Part shown: piece by piece, positions 30,917-39,821 of the stretch
Layout: every line of letters starts with the position of its first letter
Numbering within the stretch: the first letter of the stretch is position 1
From: Endozoicomonas montiporae CL-33
GTDB taxonomy: Bacteria > Pseudomonadota > Gammaproteobacteria > Pseudomonadales > Endozoicomonadaceae
Length of the DNA stretch: 64,000 nucleotides
Direction of reading: 5' to 3'
Assembly (NCBI RefSeq): GCF_001583435.1
Contig: NZ_CP013251.1
Location: 2,439,617-2,503,616 of the forward strand
Made by a program: the position numbers and the translations under genes
The notes under the pieces: generated by a model
The model's database searches: none
What the model saw: only the letters and a program-made list of their open reading frames with translations
Told to the model about the DNA's origin: nothing

Positions 30917-32098
30917 GTGAAAACACTTCGTGTAATCGAGGCGTTGTGCCGTTTTGTCTTTTTGTTTGTTCTGTTCTGTCTACTGTCTTCTGTTACGAGG
31001 GTTGCGAAGGTTGCGAAGGCTCAGGATCAAGTGCTTCACCTTGAAACTGGCACTGCAAAAATCAGGATTAATATAGAACTGGTTGAAAATGAAGGGGATT
31101 GTTCTGCGTCTTCCGCTTTTTGTTTGTTGAGGATGATTCAGTCTTATCCAGCGGACTCACCGCCTCATGATCAGGACAGCGATTCTATTCCAATGCGTGG
31201 CATGGAAGATTGTTATGGGGGATCACCTGTCTGCGCGGAAGGAAGAGGCAGGTTGCTGGAAGATCGTAATGATGAAGAGGGTGCAGCAGCATGCCCGAAT
31301 CCTCGCGGTTCTGATACAGTTTCATGGTTGGATGTCGGGGTGAGGCAAGGTGTCGCTGAAACTTGTCAGCCTTCGGCAGCAGAGGCTTGCCCTGGGTCTG
31401 GTATTCCAACAGGAAGAGAAAATACCATGGCCTGGCTTACAGATAGAACGCCAGAGGATGGCGAGCAGGTTTTCAGGATTCCGGCGAACCGTCTGGAAGC
31501 CTTTGTTCGTATATTGGTCAGCCTTATTAGTGGAGAATCTGGTCAAATATGTGGCCGGCGACCGTATTGTCGCTGTGGGAATTATGTGTTTGATTCCGAA
31601 GTGAACCGTGGCTGGACTAATGGGCGAATCGTTGTTCCGTCTTTATTGTTTTTAACTGCAGCGGGTTCCGGGGCAGCCTTTGGGTTGGGTGCTCCGGCTG
31701 TTGGAGCCGGTTGTCTCACCTCCGGGCTTGTGTGCTCTCCGTTCAGTACCTGGTTGTTCGGGTATACCCGCTTTAACCGCTTTCAGGTTGGCTTCGCATT
31801 CGGCTGGAATGATGTTCATGTCAGTTGGGCAGAAGTCACCCACTTGCAGAAGGTTGTTAGCATGCTGCAGTGTACGGGTGGGTATGATCTGGAGACGGCG
31901 TCCTTTAACAGGCTGACTAAGAGGCAAGCGCTGACATTTAATGTCAGGGTTCCCGATACAGTGGATGCCGATCAGTTGAAAGCCTGGCTTGACACTCAGA
32001 ATCAACAGTTTGGTCGCCCTTTCGAAATCTGGATTTCTTCCGTTAAAGAGTTGAAATGTACAGACGATCAAACAACCAGGCTTCAGAATGTTGATTAA
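30917..32098 (+). CDS. secreted or membrane Cys-rich protein of unknown function
   Basis: GTG at 30917 is chosen because AAGGAG lies five bases upstream (30906-30911) and the resulting N-terminus is a signal peptide (VKTLRVIEALCRFVFLFVL to about residue 35). The frame is open further up (to 30653) without a ribosome-binding site. The product has 393 residues, several Cys in the first half (for example CYGGSPVCAEG, CGRRPYCRCGNYVF), a long hydrophobic hairpin near 240-285 (VVPSLLFLTAAGSGAAFGLG) and a C-terminal soluble part. No family recognised. Its end overlaps the convergent nrtR gene by 56 bp. Confidence 0.6.
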   Translation: MKTLRVIEALCRFVFLFVLFCLLSSVTRVAKVAKAQDQVLHLETGTAKIRINIELVENEGDCSASSAFCLLRMIQSYPADSPPHDQDSDSIPMRGMEDCYGGSPVCAEGRGRLLEDRNDEEGAAACPNPRGSDTVSWLDVGVRQGVAETCQPSAAEACPGSGIPTGRENTMAWLTDRTPEDGEQVFRIPANRLEAFVRILVSLISGESGQICGRRPYCRCGNYVFDSEVNRGWTNGRIVVPSLLFLTAAGSGAAFGLGAPAVGAGCLTSGLVCSPFSTWLFGYTRFNRFQVGFAFGWNDVHVSWAEVTHLQKVVSMLQCTGGYDLETASFNRLTKRQALTFNVRVPDTVDADQLKAWLDTQNQQFGRPFEIWISSVKELKCTDDQTTRLQNVD

Positions 32099-32720
32099 CT
32101 TTATAAAGGGCAGCAGGTCGGTTGCTCCCTCTTCGCAGAAGCCCTGTATCAATGAGCAGGTCTCCCTGTAGAAAGCGGTTACGAATGGATCGCATGGGCG
32201 GAGCTTTGTCCAGCACGGCGGAAAATACGCTATGGATTTCAGACAGTGTAAACGTGTCAGGTAGTAGATAGACGGGCAGTGACGAATATTGAATTTTGCT
32301 TTTCAGGCGGTCAAAAGCCTGCTGTACCAACCGGCTATGATCGTAGGCAAGTGGTTTGCTCACGTCGTCTTTGCTGACGGGGAGCCAGCAGGCATCCGGA
32401 TGAAGCCGCTCACTGTTGCTGCAGTCAATCAGGGCATAGTAGACCACACTCAGTGACCAGCCCCTGGAATCGCGCTGACTGTCGCCAAGGGTGGCCACCT
32501 GTTCCATATAACCCGGTTTTTTACTGGTCAGACGCTCAAGCTGGCGATAAGCCGTATCGTCCAGGCTCTGGTCATTAATCGGGTCAATTTTGCCGGCGGG
32601 CAACATCCATTGTTCATTGTTTGTCTTTGTCTGTATTCGTTGGGCAAGCAGGTGGAGTTTGCCGTTCAGTAATCGGAATGCAACAACATCGACTGAAATG
32701 AGCGCCGTATTCAGGCTCAT
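32043..32720 (-). CDS. nrtR: Nudix-related transcriptional regulator NrtR
   Basis: Repressor of NAD metabolism genes that senses ADP-ribose. The product has 225 residues: an N-terminal Nudix-like domain with a degenerate Nudix box (LPAGKIDP then RQLERLT, where REUxEE is expected, so hydrolase activity is probably lost) and a C-terminal winged helix (FTLSEIHSVFSAVLDK, RNRFLQGDLL). Divergent from pncA-pncB, whose promoter carries a palindrome. Role assigned from domain order and neighbourhood together. Confidence 0.88.
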   Translation of the reverse strand: MSLNTALISVDVVAFRLLNGKLHLLAQRIQTKTNNEQWMLPAGKIDPINDQSLDDTAYRQLERLTSKKPGYMEQVATLGDSQRDSRGWSLSVVYYALIDCSNSERLHPDACWLPVSKDDVSKPLAYDHSRLVQQAFDRLKSKIQYSSLPVYLLPDTFTLSEIHSVFSAVLDKAPPMRSIRNRFLQGDLLIDTGLLRRGSNRPAALYKVNQHSEAWLFDRLYISTL

Positions 32721-32769
32721 ATGAATTCCTTTGGTATCAACAGATTAACAGTCATTCGTCGGTATCTTA

Positions 32770-32801
32770 TACCAATTCAGGTTTAGAAAGTGGAATTGGT
32801 A
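32770..32801. repeat. 32-bp miniature element of the TACCAATT family, TSD TTA
   Basis: TACCAATTCAGG then TTTAGAAAGTGGAATTGGTA: both family ends with almost nothing between. Flanked by TTA at 32767-32769 and 32802-32804. It lies between nrtR and the pncA promoter. Confidence 0.8.
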
Positions 32802-32830
32802 TTACCTGAACCAGCCTGAGAGTTGTTGGC

Positions 32831-32882
32831 TTGACAGGATAGTGAACCTAATTCACTATGTTAGTGAACTCTATTCATTTTG
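32831..32882 (+). promoter_or_regulatory. pncA promoter with candidate NrtR operator
   Basis: Perfect palindrome ATAGTGAA-CCTAA-TTCACTAT at 32839-32859, followed by a second, weaker half-matched copy AGTGAA-CTCTA-TTCATT at about 32863-32879. TTGACA at 32831-32836 could be the -35 element with CACTAT (32854-32859) at 17-bp spacing as -10, so a bound repressor would cover the promoter. Binding by NrtR is inferred from context. Confidence 0.7.
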
Positions 32883-32899
32883 TCACCCTGAGGTTGTTC

Positions 32900-33568
32900 A
32901 TGGTTGAAATTGACGCTTCTGACATCATTGCTGCCTTCGATGTGGATGCCCAGAATTGTTTCACTCCGCTTTGTCCCGGTGAATTGCCGGTTCCGGAAGG
33001 GCACTCCATTGTTGGTGCTTTGAATGCGCAAGCTGAGCTGGCGCACTGGAGAGTCGGTTCAAAGGACGCGCATCCGGAGTCTGCTATCTGGGTAGCCAGT
33101 GAGCACTGCCCCCAGCTGACGCCCATCAAAGGGCAGGCCAATTCCGATATGTACTGGAATCTTCACGCTGTTCCCGGGACTCGTGGGTTTGAACTGCTTG
33201 AAGGCTTGCCGGCAGTGATGGACTACGACTTCTTTGTCTGGAAAGGCGTTGAACCTGATCTGCACCCGTATGGTGCCTGCTATCACGATCTGGCCGATAC
33301 TCGTAGCACGGGTGTGATTGAATTTCTGCGAGACCGTCATACTGACACCGTGCTGGTGGGTGGGCTGGCGCTGGATTTTTGTGTGAAAGTGACGGTGTTG
33401 CAGTTGCTGAATGCGGGCTTCAGGGTGATTGTTAATTTGTCTGCAACACGAAGCCTTACTGAAGAGACTGAGCGTCAGGCGATGGCGGCTATGCGTGATG
33501 CTGGGGCTGAGTTTATTAACAGTCTGGATGAGCTGGTTTTCAGTTCAGATCCAGCAAAGGAAGCCTGA
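32900..33568 (+). CDS. pncA: nicotinamidase PncA
   Basis: Hydrolyses nicotinamide to nicotinate for NAD salvage. ATG at 32900 is chosen: GAGG lies six bases upstream, and the earlier in-frame ATG at 32858 overlaps the palindromic operator. The product has 222 residues: IIAAFDVDAQNCFTP with the catalytic Asp near the N-terminus, SKDAHPESAIW for the metal site, WKGVEPDLHPYGACYHD, and the catalytic Cys in GGLALDFCVKVTVLQ near residue 158. Five bases separate it from pncB, forming a two-gene salvage operon. Confidence 0.93.
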   Translation: MVEIDASDIIAAFDVDAQNCFTPLCPGELPVPEGHSIVGALNAQAELAHWRVGSKDAHPESAIWVASEHCPQLTPIKGQANSDMYWNLHAVPGTRGFELLEGLPAVMDYDFFVWKGVEPDLHPYGACYHDLADTRSTGVIEFLRDRHTDTVLVGGLALDFCVKVTVLQLLNAGFRVIVNLSATRSLTEETERQAMAAMRDAGAEFINSLDELVFSSDPAKEA

Positions 33569-33573
33569 AACCG

Positions 33574-34818
33574 ATGAATGATTACACTGCCGGTGCTGTC
33601 TGGCCATTGACGTCTAAAGCGCCAATAGTGACCCGCGCAATGGCAGCCGATCCGATCATTAACTCTCTGCTGGATACTGACCTTTATAAGTACACTATGC
33701 AGCAGGTGATGTTCAGTTGTTACCCTGATGCAATGGGAAAAATGAGCTTCCGCTGTCGTTCAGGTCAGTTGAATCTGGAGCTGGATGAACTGCGTGCTCA
33801 GATTGATGCGTTGGGCGATCTCTCTCTTTCAGAAGATGAATTAACCTGGTTGGGTAGTCTGTCTTTTATCACCCCCGAATTTGTCAGCTGGTTGCGTACT
33901 TTTCGCCTGAATCCTGCAGCGGTTCATCTTGCAGAGTCCGATGGGCATCTGGATATCACTGTGACAGGTAAATGGGCGGAAATTACCCACTTTGAGATTT
34001 TTATACTGGCGATCGTCAGTGAGCTGCATTGTCGGCGAGCGTTTCAAGGGCAGCCGGAGCGTGCCGGAGAGCTCAGGCTGCACACGAAAATTCAGCAATT
34101 GAAGGCAGGGCTGGGCTCAGGGGATGGATTTAATCTGGTGGATTTTGGCACCCGTCGTCGTTTTTCGCGGCAGTGGCAGGAGTATGTGGTCCGAACGTTA
34201 CAAAGAGAGCTTCCTTCGACATTTGCCGGTACCAGCAATCTTCACCTTGCCCGAACGCTTGGGCTGAAACCGGTGGGTACCATGGCGCATGAATGGTTGC
34301 AGGCGCATCAGGCATTAGGTGAAACCCTGTCGGATTTTCAGCGCGATGCACTGCTTACCTGGCTGGGTTACTACGAGGGGCAGCTGGGTGTTGCGCTGAC
34401 CGACACTATTAGTATGAAAGCTTTTCTGCAGGACTTTGACCGGGAGTTGGCGATGGCCTATGTCGGTATCCGTCATGATTCGGGTGACCCGGTTGACTGG
34501 GGCGAGCAGGCTCTGTCTCATTATGCCAGTCTGGGTATTGATGCCCGTGACAAGCAGTTTGTGTTCAGTGACAAGCTGGATTTTGATACTGCCCTGATGC
34601 TTTACCGGCACTTTTCCGGTCGGGTCAAGGTCAGCTTTGGTATCGGTACCTACCTGACCAACGATATGGGAGAGGCGGCACCCAATATTGTGCTTAAGCT
34701 GGTCGAGCTCAATGGCCAGCCTGTTGCCAAGCTATCGGACAGCCCCGGCAAAATCATGTGTGAAGATGACGAGTACATAGCCAGACTGCGAGCTTCCTTT
34801 CGCAAGAAGGCTTCATGA
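33574..34818 (+). CDS. pncB: nicotinate phosphoribosyltransferase PncB
   Basis: Converts nicotinate, PRPP and ATP to nicotinate mononucleotide in the Preiss-Handler salvage route, directly using the PncA product. The product has 414 residues. Signatures: INSLLDTDLYKYTMQQVMF (family N-terminus, which starts about 30 residues in), FGTRRRFSRQWQ, GTMAHEWLQAHQAL with the phosphorylated His region, and YVGIRHDSGDPVDWGE. An internal ATG (MAADPIINSL) is an alternative start. Likely regulated with pncA by NrtR. Confidence 0.96.
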   Translation: MNDYTAGAVWPLTSKAPIVTRAMAADPIINSLLDTDLYKYTMQQVMFSCYPDAMGKMSFRCRSGQLNLELDELRAQIDALGDLSLSEDELTWLGSLSFITPEFVSWLRTFRLNPAAVHLAESDGHLDITVTGKWAEITHFEIFILAIVSELHCRRAFQGQPERAGELRLHTKIQQLKAGLGSGDGFNLVDFGTRRRFSRQWQEYVVRTLQRELPSTFAGTSNLHLARTLGLKPVGTMAHEWLQAHQALGETLSDFQRDALLTWLGYYEGQLGVALTDTISMKAFLQDFDRELAMAYVGIRHDSGDPVDWGEQALSHYASLGIDARDKQFVFSDKLDFDTALMLYRHFSGRVKVSFGIGTYLTNDMGEAAPNIVLKLVELNGQPVAKLSDSPGKIMCEDDEYIARLRASFRKKAS

Positions 34819-34866
34819 GGCTGTGGTGAGAGCTGCTTCAGTAATAATCAATGTCGCTAAAGGCTC

Positions 34867-34882
34867 GGCGGCTAATGCCGCC
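34867..34882. terminator. GC hairpin between convergent pncB and M60 genes
   Basis: GGCGGC, loop TAAT, GCCGCC. The stop codon of the M60 gene (CTA at 34872-34874) lies at the stem/loop border, the same arrangement as at 3475-3500. Confidence 0.6.
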
Positions 34883-37709
34883 AAGGTCGCTTCAGTAAAC
34901 CCATTTTGTGAAACTTGACAGCAAGCACGGATGCAAGAATCACAATTGCCCCACCTTGAAGCAAGAGAGCACATGTAAAGGTGGTTTCATTGTACTGTTT
35001 GTTTTTTTGCACCAAGTTATCTTTTTGCAGTTGATGAAGATCTTTTTTTAATGTGTCCCTTTCATTTATTAAAGACGAGTAATCATTCTTTAGTTTGTTG
35101 GTATCTTCTTTCAATGAAATATATTTCAGGCTGATTTCTTTGTATTTTTGTGCTGAATCCGGTTTCCATGGCTGAGATAAAGATATTATAAAATCTGGTT
35201 TGGGCAGATGCTTTGTGGAATCTCTGGCTGAGTCAGATACTATAATTCCCCAAGTATTGAAATGGTCTTCAAGATTGTGTCCGACTACCTCAGATGCTGT
35301 TCTAAAGAAAATATCAATGGCTTCTTGAGGTTCATAATATAGACGATAACCCTCCTTTCCTAAAAAAGCAGCTCTCTCTTTTCTATTTACCTCAGGAAAG
35401 AGTTTCCAGCCGACTTCAGGAAATGAATAAACAATCTGTAATAAAAAAATCAATTTTTCATAATGCACCCTAACTATATCAGTATAATGTGGATAGAGAT
35501 TTCTGTCTTTATTTTTAATTCTTTGAATCATGGTTTCAAATAATTCCATTTCTTCAACTTTTGAACGTTTTTGTAGTGCCAGTTGAGCATGAAGAGTGTA
35601 AGTATTAACACTGGTTTCTGTGCCAAAAGCCCTGTGCCAACCAATGCCTTGATATGAATGCCCCAGTTCATGGGCAATTCCCCAGAAGTCCATCTTGTTT
35701 TCATCTGTCAGATGCCAGCCTGGCATCACGGGTATTAGTGAACCACCGTGTCCGTAACCGGTTGTTATTTGTGTGTCCTGCACGAATATATGTTTTGGGT
35801 GTTTTTTTGCCTGAGTAATGTCATCGGGTTCCATGCCCCATAATAATTCATGATGTTCAACAATCTGGTCATAAATATTCATTAGGGATGTGAAGTTTTT
35901 AACTGTCTTTAGCTCATCTGTAGGAACGATGAGGGACGTTCTTTCACCTTGAAGTACAGCCCAGGGAGCCAGTAAGTGAGTATTATTTTTAATTGCTTCG
36001 CTGGAATATAATGGGTTGTTTACTATAAACATAGGTGCGTCTACTGCATTGGATACCTCTATATCCACCACTTCAGAAGAAGAGTCCCAAGATGCAAATG
36101 CAATAGTGCCACCATAAGGGGGGCGAATTCTGTTTATACCATTTCTTAGGCGATACAGAACACTTAATCGAGGCGGTCTATTAAAAAAGCCAGAACTTTT
36201 CACATTGGGGGAATCAGACGTCAGCACATCGGTATGTAGGTTGATTAAAACATATATAGGTTCGGGGTCGAGGATGGTTCGGCTGGAAACATTAATAATG
36301 ATTTCTTCAGAGGGGCGTGCATATTTGTCGGTAATTAAAAGGTTATATGGAGGTTCTTCCCAGTAAGTAAAAACATTGTTGATAACCTGTCTTCGCTCGA
36401 TATTCAAATCAAACAAAAAATGGCTGCTCTTTTTATTAGGTAAAATATCCGTAGTGCCAACTTCCTTAGTGGGTGAGGGAACTGTTAATCTTTCGGGGAG
36501 GTACTGGATAAGATTAAAACGTAATAATTCATTAGTAATTGTTTTAGTGTCATCAATGCTGTGTGGATAAGAAATAGCAAATTTATTAAGCAGGCTGGGT
36601 AAGTAGTGGGCAATGTAGATTGATGAAATAAAATGTACACGGCTTGCATATTCACGCATTGCGTGCGTTTGTACTTGCCCTGTATCGCTAATGCCCATCA
36701 TCGTGCTCAGACTCTCATCATAGATGTAACCATTATAAAGGTTTATCTGATTAGTAATATTCTGTATTTTACTCACCCTATAGTGATTTTTATTATCCAA
36801 TGTCAGACCGTATCCGGGTTTTGATTTTGGATAAAGCATACTGCTTTTTGAAAAACACCATTTTTGATAGTTTGCACCTGTACAGGTTTCAAAATAAACC
36901 TGCCCCTGATCGTGAGACAAGCAGAAAAACAGTGATGCTTCTGCCGCCAGCATGAAGTCGGAGCAGTTTTTCGGTTCTTCCCTTTCTGGTTCGAGTATAC
37001 TAAGAATAACCCGTTGTTCACTCCAGTGGGCTTTTTGTAAGCGAAAGGTTTGTTGGTAAAGAGGGTGTACTCTGGAAGTCTGACGTTTGTAAGAACGTGT
37101 TGAAACCGTTAATCCAGATGACTCAGGCTTGTTGGTAGAACTCTTGTTCTCAACGAAAAAATTATGCCGGCTCAGGCTGCTTAAACCATATGCATTTCTG
37201 ATCGTATTGATATCAATGTTCAGGATTTGATTAATATAAGTGTCAGCAAAAGATCCATAACCCTCCCCGGCGTGTTTGAACAAGAGCTCCTGATATTGCT
37301 GGAGTTTGTTGGCTGGCGTGACGAAAAACAGTATTACTTTGGTGTGACAGTATAAAGGCATTGAAAATACCTGATCTATAGAGGAATCCTGATCTCCAGC
37401 TTTGCTTGCGATAGTATTTTTCAGTGCAAAAAGAAGGTCTTTTGCAAATTGCTTGCGGTCGCTCTCAGGGAAGTTTTCAGTCTTGATCGGGTTGCAGGCC
37501 ATAAAGTCTGTGATGAAGTTCGTCAGGAAGTCGAGCGTTTCTGGGCTGTTTAGACTTCTATCTGTCATTAGATAAGTATTTTTTTTCGGGGATAGCTCGT
37601 GCACGCCCGATTCCCAGCGGTTCAATTCGTCAGAGGCGGTCATTTTTGTATTTACAGCTATTAGTAGAAGGATATTGAGCGTTACTGTTATGAAACGGTT
37701 GCTTGGCAT
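34872..37709 (-). CDS. M60-like (enhancin/mucin-degrading) metallopeptidase with C-terminal coiled coil and membrane anchor
   Basis: The product has 945 residues. Signal peptide about 1-25. A middle region near 245-340 (CSDFMLAAEASLFFCLSHDQ, GANYQKWCF) looks beta-rich and lectin-like. The peptidase M60 domain runs from about 485 to 800: YARPSEEIIINV, GGTIAFASWDSS, and the zinc motif HELGHSYQG with HELGH at residues 680-684, plus the downstream NTYTLHAQ region. Residues about 860-910 are a coiled coil (KEDTNKLKNDYSSLINERD), then a membrane helix (FTCALLLQGGAIVILASVL) near the end. M60 enzymes cut mucins in host-associated bacteria; here the enzyme would be displayed at the cell surface or periplasm (inference). 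The start is 27 bp from an ISAs1 element. Confidence 0.82.
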   Translation of the reverse strand: MPSNRFITVTLNILLLIAVNTKMTASDELNRWESGVHELSPKKNTYLMTDRSLNSPETLDFLTNFITDFMACNPIKTENFPESDRKQFAKDLLFALKNTIASKAGDQDSSIDQVFSMPLYCHTKVILFFVTPANKLQQYQELLFKHAGEGYGSFADTYINQILNIDINTIRNAYGLSSLSRHNFFVENKSSTNKPESSGLTVSTRSYKRQTSRVHPLYQQTFRLQKAHWSEQRVILSILEPEREEPKNCSDFMLAAEASLFFCLSHDQGQVYFETCTGANYQKWCFSKSSMLYPKSKPGYGLTLDNKNHYRVSKIQNITNQINLYNGYIYDESLSTMMGISDTGQVQTHAMREYASRVHFISSIYIAHYLPSLLNKFAISYPHSIDDTKTITNELLRFNLIQYLPERLTVPSPTKEVGTTDILPNKKSSHFLFDLNIERRQVINNVFTYWEEPPYNLLITDKYARPSEEIIINVSSRTILDPEPIYVLINLHTDVLTSDSPNVKSSGFFNRPPRLSVLYRLRNGINRIRPPYGGTIAFASWDSSSEVVDIEVSNAVDAPMFIVNNPLYSSEAIKNNTHLLAPWAVLQGERTSLIVPTDELKTVKNFTSLMNIYDQIVEHHELLWGMEPDDITQAKKHPKHIFVQDTQITTGYGHGGSLIPVMPGWHLTDENKMDFWGIAHELGHSYQGIGWHRAFGTETSVNTYTLHAQLALQKRSKVEEMELFETMIQRIKNKDRNLYPHYTDIVRVHYEKLIFLLQIVYSFPEVGWKLFPEVNRKERAAFLGKEGYRLYYEPQEAIDIFFRTASEVVGHNLEDHFNTWGIIVSDSARDSTKHLPKPDFIISLSQPWKPDSAQKYKEISLKYISLKEDTNKLKNDYSSLINERDTLKKDLHQLQKDNLVQKNKQYNETTFTCALLLQGGAIVILASVLAVKFHKMGLLKRPWRH

Positions 37710-37793
37710 GAGTGTGCTCGCTGGAGTTTTATGAAGCAGGGCTTACGCATCAAATTTGAACGACTGTACTTAATAATTGCCCAGGTTTTTCCT

Positions 37794-37957
37794 CCTAAAT
37801 TAATCAGTTGAGCTTTTGCGAATTGGCTAAACCCTATGCGACAGTATGATTATATCAGATTTCAGTATTAACCCATTGGGTGAATGGGCTAAAACGCTAA
37901 ACATTTACTGCCGCAAGGCTGTTAGCGGATATTCAGGTTTCAACTGATTAATTTAGG
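37794..37957. mobile_element. 164-bp MITE with IS1380-like ends, inserted in the ISAs1 transposase gene
   Basis: Perfect 18-bp inverted ends CCTAAATTAATCAGTTGA at 37794-37811 and complement at 37940-37957. The ends resemble those of the IS1380 element at 19569 (CCTAAATTCAGCAGTTGA). Flanks TTCCT (37789-37793) and TTCAT (37958-37962) look like a 5-bp duplication with one mismatch. No coding capacity. Confidence 0.8.
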
Positions 37958-39064
37958 TTCATCATTCCAGCCAGCAGCCAGACGTTTCAGCATGATACTT
38001 CCTTTGGTTGTAGTGTCTTGCGTGTGAATATTGAGACAGAGCCTATTAAGAATTGATAGATTCTCTATGGCATTGCTGTTAGTCGTCTTGTTCTGGTCTT
38101 CATGAAAACTCACATCAAGCCGCCAGTGCAACTTGCTTTCGACCTCCCAGTGCTTGCGTGCAATATCCAATAGTTCTGCGGCGCTTTGTTGCTGGCTCAT
38201 GATGTAGTAATGCACTTCCGTTGTAACTATGTTGTCTATTTGGCGATCTCGCTGAATCATTCCGATTTGCTGTAGACCTTGCCATTTCTTAGCTTCAGGT
38301 ATATCTGGCAGGTCTTCTATTACCCAAACCATGCGCAGCTCTTTCCGTCCATGTCCGGTTTCCCGAGTTTCTGCATAATGGAAGCTGGAGGAAGATTTTG
38401 GATTGCTCTCCCAAAATTTATCAGCAACTGCCGAGATTTGTTTGTGCAGATTGGGTTGATTTCTCTTGACTGGCAGCAAGTAATTCCCACCCTGATTTAC
38501 ACAGGCTTTTACAATTACCTTTTGGCAGTTGAGGGCATCGGATGTAATCAGGCACCCTTTCAGACAAATTGATTTCAATAACTCGGGAACAGCTGTAATT
38601 TCGTTAGACTTCCCATCCACTTTACGTTGGCAAAGAACGATTCCAGATCGCACACTCCAGGCACTGACCAAATGGATAGCCTTTTTTGATCTGCTCCTTG
38701 AGCCACGCAGGCACTTGCCATCAATGGGAATAATATCCAGCCCGTCACCGGTAAACTGCCTCAACGTATCTGAAATCCAGCGTGTAAAGCACCCTTTAAA
38801 TACCTCCGGGTTTAGCAAACAGAAAGTTCGATAAAACGTGTCGTGAGAGGGAATGCCATGAGGAAGCTCAAGGAATGTTGATAACCAAGCCTGCTTTCGG
38901 CGACCGAACTCAGCCATGCCCTTCCAAGTCTCAACGCCACAGAATACAGCGCATATGGCTATGACAAGAATATCGATAAAATTGTGCCAGCACATAGCCT
39001 CGCAACGAGGATCAGGGATGGTATTGATGTATTTGACCAGGGTATTGTTTTGACAGGATTTCAT
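37940..39064 (-). CDS. ISAs1-family transposase, 3' end replaced by MITE sequence
   Basis: 374 residues from ATG 39064. Motifs: PDPRCEAMCWHNFIDILVIA at the N-terminus, DIIPIDGKCLRGS (first Asp), ITSDALNCQK (second Asp) and ARKHWEVESKLHWRLDVSFHED (Glu), typical of DDE_Tnp_AS1. The last residues PKLIS and the stop come from the nested MITE. Without it the frame would continue KPGQLLSTVVQI and stop at 37750, about 381 residues. Since all catalytic residues are upstream, it may still work. Confidence 0.85.
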   Translation of the reverse strand: MKSCQNNTLVKYINTIPDPRCEAMCWHNFIDILVIAICAVFCGVETWKGMAEFGRRKQAWLSTFLELPHGIPSHDTFYRTFCLLNPEVFKGCFTRWISDTLRQFTGDGLDIIPIDGKCLRGSRSRSKKAIHLVSAWSVRSGIVLCQRKVDGKSNEITAVPELLKSICLKGCLITSDALNCQKVIVKACVNQGGNYLLPVKRNQPNLHKQISAVADKFWESNPKSSSSFHYAETRETGHGRKELRMVWVIEDLPDIPEAKKWQGLQQIGMIQRDRQIDNIVTTEVHYYIMSQQQSAAELLDIARKHWEVESKLHWRLDVSFHEDQNKTTNSNAIENLSILNRLCLNIHTQDTTTKGSIMLKRLAAGWNDEPKLIS

Positions 39065-39335
39065 AGCAGCGTACTCGGAAAGACTACGCTATGTATGGTT
39101 GAAATGAGGCATTTATGCCAGTCGATGATTTATTAGAACATTTGTTCCTAATTGATGCGTAAGCCCTGCTGTAAAAGTTTACTTCGGACAAACTATAAAC
39201 CTTTCGTAGATTAGCGCTTGTCATAAATAGTTATAACTTTTGGTTGACGGGGCAGGCTAAATATGGAGAATACGCAGCATCAAGACGACGGGGCGATTCG
39301 CTGAAGCGGCAAACCGAACCGGACTTGTTTTATGG

Positions 39336-39446
<111 letters not shown>

Positions 39447-39585
39447 CCAATCTCGATTTGATCCCTTCTCTGCCTTCGGCTTACTCATACGTTAGAATGT
39501 TTGTCTTATAAGTGTTGTTGCTGATTCCTTAATGGTGCCTGTTTCTGGCGATGAAGCCTGCTGAATGCCTGATCCTGTATGCTCG

Positions 39586-39749
39586 TAAGTACTCAGCCAT
39601 ACGAAATCGAATATTTCTGGCTTATTGGACAGGTGCTTATGCAAGGCGCAACGACGGGAGCATAGCAAGCTATGTGACCAGAGTTGCAACGCAGTCATAG
39701 TGCTTGAACAATGAGTCAGAAAATATGATTTCGTATGGTTGAGTACTTA
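39586..39749. mobile_element. MITE-like element, 164 bp, TAAGTACTCA ends
   Basis: Terminal inverted repeats TAAGTACTCAGCCATACGAA (39586 on) and, read inward from 39749, TAAGTACTCAACCATACGAA, with further pairing (ATC, TATTT). The centre CGACGGGAGCATAGC/AAGCTATGTG matches the core of the TACCAATT family. Located between ffs and dnaX; no coding sequence. Target duplication not clear. Confidence 0.75.
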
Positions 39750-39821
39750 TAGTGCATTCTTGTAGCATCTTCGTTAGCATAGGTTTCACACATTTCTATT
39801 ACTGGGTATTGACGCTTTTCA

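Larger units (their letters stand above)
37736..39169 (-). mobile_element. ISAs1-family element carrying a nested MITE
   Basis: Perfect 18-bp ends GCAGGGCTTACGCATCAA at 37736-37753 and complement at 39152-39169. The present length is 1434 bp; subtracting the nested MITE (164 bp) and its 5-bp duplication leaves 1265 bp, normal for ISAs1. No clear target duplication flanks it (GTTTTATGAA left, TGTAAAAGTT right), so a flank may have been rearranged. Confidence 0.87.
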
